Assembly: GCA_016781115.1 (NCBI GenBank)
Contig: JADDQX010000111.1
Span: forward strand, 1 to 7,302
Direction of reading: 5' to 3'
Origin: Actinomycetota bacterium
Lineage (GTDB): Bacteria; Actinomycetota; CADDZG01; WHSQ01
DNA: 7,302 nt
Below the pieces are notes generated by a model. It had not been told where the DNA came from and ran no database searches. It saw only the letters and a list, made by a program, of their open reading frames with translations. This document shows, one piece after another, positions 5,515-7,302 of the stretch. Each line of letters begins with the position of its first letter. Position 1 is the first letter of the stretch. The position numbers were made by a program, and so were the translations under genes.

Positions 5515-6102
5515 CTAGAGGCGGTGGCGCAAGAGGTCGTTTCGCCGCGGCGCTAGGTCGAAGCAGGTGTTCCGAGGAGGACAGGACTCGCTGCCGCGGC
5601 GCGCGTACGCGCTCTGGACGCCCCAGTCGTAGTGGTCCCGGTCCCGGCGCATCAGCTGCGCCTTCCTCACAGCAAAAACCACGCTTCGCCGGTTGGGCCG
5701 CCAAACGGGGAGGTCCGCGAGCTTCCGAGGAGGATCGCCTAGATGGTTGTAGAGCCTCGCGGTCAGGCGTCGGTTCTCGACGAAGATGAGCACCTCTCGT
5801 TCGGTGATGCAGCCGATGCAGCTAGAGCCGGCGCGCGGCCTAACGTCGAAGGTCACTGTGATGCCGCGGTTCTCGCGCGCCGAGGGGTTGAGGGCCGAGC
5901 GCTTCCAGGGTTCGAACATGACGATCTTGTGGACGAAGACATCCGGATCTCCGCTGCGGTGTTCATGGACGATCCGAGCGATATCAAGCGGTCCCGCAGC
6001 ATCGTTCGTATCACGACCGGCGACGCGATCTGCGCCTGCGGGCGTGGCGACGAGCAACACCAGGGTTCCCGATATGACCACCCGAGCTGCCGTCCGCCGC
6101 AT
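5515..6102 (-). CDS. Secreted cysteine-containing protein, function unknown (paralogue B)
   Basis: The 195-residue protein has a signal peptide: n-region MRRTAAR, hydrophobic core (8-20), likely cleavage after AGA (residue 24). The mature part starts with RDTNDAAGPLDIARI (30-44), matching RDPDDSRGNLDVLRV of the protein at 4650 in position and spacing. Cysteines are C95/C98 and C174/C180, and the C-terminal TCFD ends in the same C180-x-D182 arrangement as NCRD in the other protein. RRSVVFAV (138-145) matches SRSVWFDI. The mature protein is more basic than its partner. I chose the ATG at 6102 because it puts a normal signal peptide at the N-terminus and equalises the lengths. An in-frame ATG at 6174 overlaps the upstream gene's stop but would add 24 Arg-rich residues. 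No good ribosome binding site is visible. It follows the metallophosphoesterase gene by 61 bases, so they may form an operon. Confidence 0.72.
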   Translation of the reverse strand: MRRTAARVVISGTLVLLVATPAGADRVAGRDTNDAAGPLDIARIVHEHRSGDPDVFVHKIVMFEPWKRSALNPSARENRGITVTFDVRPRAGSSCIGCITEREVLIFVENRRLTARLYNHLGDPPRKLADLPVWRPNRRSVVFAVRKAQLMRRDRDHYDWGVQSAYARRGSESCPPRNTCFDLAPRRNDLLRHRL

Positions 6103-6163
6103 GAGCCAAGTCTCGCGCCGTCTCGGCCGCGTTGCAGAGCGCCTTCCCCCCGGGTAGCAGCGG

Positions 6164-7302
6164 TCAGGCGGCATCGTCGAAGGTCCGCCTCTCGAGGTTG
6201 AAATCTGAGCCGAGCCTTCGGACGGAGACGTAGTCCACAGCCCGGAGGTCGTCCCCCCGGAAATAGAGAATCTGCGCCTCGTGATCAAGGTCAGCTTCCA
6301 CGGCGAAAGAATTGACGCCGGTCGCGCCGGTCGAGCCGACCGTGAGGATGCGGGTCCCGTCCACGTCCTTCATGTCGCGCGCATGAGTGTGTCCCGCGAG
6401 CACCAATGGGACGGCCCCGTACGAGGCCTCCGCCAGCCGCTCATCGTGGACGGCCAGCAGGTCCGGGTCCTGGTCGAGGACCGCGGGTCGCACGTCTCGT
6501 TCACCGACGAGGCGACGCTCGTTGGCCTTGTCCTCGCCTGCAACCGGCCGCGTCGAGAAGGTGGGATCCGGCCATCCGACAACCTCTATACCGGCGATAA
6601 ACGTGCCGGTGCCATCGAGGATCTGAACGTTCGCTGCTCTAGCGAGCGCCGCCAGGAGTTGTGGCGAGTCGTGGTTGCCACGGACGAAGTAGTAGGGGAT
6701 CCCGATGCGCTGGACGCTCCTGGCGAGGCCGCGGTCGATCGGCGCCGCCAACGTGGACAGCTCTCCGGTGTCGAGGATCGACGAGGCGAGATCGCCGGTG
6801 TCGATGACGGCATCCACCTGGAACTCGCGTGCGAGCTCCTGAGCGATCTCGAGGCCGATCGGGTTGGCGTGGACATCGCTCACGTGCAGGATCGCGGTGT
6901 CATCACCCCCGACTGTGCTCTGCTCCTGGCGGGCCACCAGGGCCAGGAGATCGGAAAACCTGCGGGTGGCGATCTCGTAGCGCGAGCGCGCAGCGTCAAG
7001 TGCGTCCTGCGAACGTTGGATGGTCGCCACAACCTCTCGTGCCCTCGTCAGGGTGCCCGTGAAGCTCGGCTGGTCGAACGCGGCCACGCGGTACGTCGAC
7101 GCGGCCACAGCGCCGAGGCCTGCGAGCACGGCAACCGATATCACGGATGCAGTAAGGATCGGGCGCCACCTCCTATGGAATACGGCGGCCGAGATGACGG
7201 CGGCGATGACGAGTGCTGAGCTCAGCTCTTGGATGGCGGCCCGCTGTGCTAGACGCGCAACGTCGTTCGTCACGCGCGTTCGCAACTCCTGGCGGCCCGC
7301 GG
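6164..7302 (-). CDS. Membrane metallophosphoesterase, 5' end beyond the window
   Basis: The frame is open from the right edge to TGA at 6166-6164. Counting from the TTG at 7285 (373 residues), there are two hydrophobic helices (about 21-36 and 43-64), a helical linker (about 75-120), then a calcineurin-like phosphoesterase domain with the full motif set: LHVSDVHANP (D137, H139), IDTGDL (G164-D165), VRGNHD (203-206), AVHDE (H280) and LAGHTHARD (298-301). The enzyme should face the side of the membrane reached after the second helix; the substrate is unknown. The linker SFTGTLTRAREVV and motif order resemble large actinobacterial membrane phosphoesterases that, as I recall, have about 150 more N-terminal residues. 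This and the open frame at the edge make me treat it as truncated by the window. TTG 7285 and GTG 7273 are possible starts after AGGAG (7290-7286). Gene B lies 61 bases downstream on the same strand. Confidence 0.85.
   Translation of the reverse strand, partial: AGRQELRTRVTNDVARLAQRAAIQELSSALVIAAVISAAVFHRRWRPILTASVISVAVLAGLGAVAASTYRVAAFDQPSFTGTLTRAREVVATIQRSQDALDAARSRYEIATRRFSDLLALVARQEQSTVGGDDTAILHVSDVHANPIGLEIAQELAREFQVDAVIDTGDLASSILDTGELSTLAAPIDRGLARSVQRIGIPYYFVRGNHDSPQLLAALARAANVQILDGTGTFIAGIEVVGWPDPTFSTRPVAGEDKANERRLVGERDVRPAVLDQDPDLLAVHDERLAEASYGAVPLVLAGHTHARDMKDVDGTRILTVGSTGATGVNSFAVEADLDHEAQILYFRGDDLRAVDYVSVRRLGSDFNLERRTFDDAA

Noticed and set aside
6103..6288. Upstream extension of paralogue B to 6288 or to the ATG at 6174
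   Set aside because: It would bury the signal peptide behind Arg-rich sequence and overlap the phosphoesterase gene; the ATG at 6102 gives a normal signal peptide and a length matching the paralogue.
6281..7219. Plus-strand 312-codon frame antisense to the second metallophosphoesterase
   Set aside because: The minus strand carries the full set of phosphoesterase motifs; this frame is its shadow.
1..7302. CRISPR array, transposase, integrase or phage genes
   Set aside because: I found no regularly spaced direct repeats, no terminal inverted repeats and no frame with such motifs.

Overview
The window is dense, GC-rich bacterial DNA whose gene content points to an actinobacterium, probably a deep or uncultivated lineage. 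The signs are GTG and TTG starts, a CopD-type membrane protein, a HAMP/SpoIIE phosphatase paired with a STAS protein, a YkuE-like metallophosphoesterase followed by tRNA-Pro(CGG), and a second metallophosphoesterase of a type I associate with actinobacteria. The phylum is an inference; no rRNA or other phylogenetic marker is present.

Layout, left to right. Bases 2-169 (+) are the 3' end of a membrane-anchored protein that overlaps tail to tail with copD (147-1202, -). Divergent from copD is a 39-codon single-helix membrane microprotein (1225-1344, +). It converges on a two-gene signalling operon on the minus strand: a membrane sensor with a HAMP domain and a SpoIIE/PP2C phosphatase (1694-3277), overlapping by 19 bases an anti-sigma-factor antagonist with a DSSGLG phosphorylation motif (1353-1712). 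Only 21 bases separate that operon from a divergent membrane-anchored metallophosphoesterase (3299-4174, +), which is followed 13 bases later by tRNA-Pro(CGG) (4188-4264).

The right half is less conserved. Downstream of the tRNA is a frameshifted and truncated ACT-domain gene (4437-4653). The stop of its second frame overlaps, as GTGA, the start of a secreted cysteine-containing protein (4650-5231, +). A second secreted protein of almost the same length (5515-6102, -) faces it across a 283-base gap. The two are probably distant paralogues, sharing an Asp-rich N-terminal motif (RDxxDxxGxLD), a central cysteine pair and a C-terminal CxnCxD motif. The second one follows another metallophosphoesterase (6164 to the right edge, -), which appears to lack its N-terminus because of the window edge.

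How it works together. The phosphatase and STAS protein look like the output half of a partner-switching module controlling an alternative sigma factor; the kinase/anti-sigma factor and the sigma factor are not here. Genes at the head of transcription units (copD, the microprotein, the phosphatase, the first metallophosphoesterase, the ACT remnant) lack a convincing Shine-Dalgarno sequence and carry a TANNNT-like or GATACT hexamer 6-10 bases before the start codon. Internal genes (the STAS gene and the first secreted protein) do have a Shine-Dalgarno sequence. This suggests leaderless transcripts from compact bidirectional promoters. A GTTT-N14-GGATAC match ahead of the phosphatase operon could be a sigma-B-family promoter.
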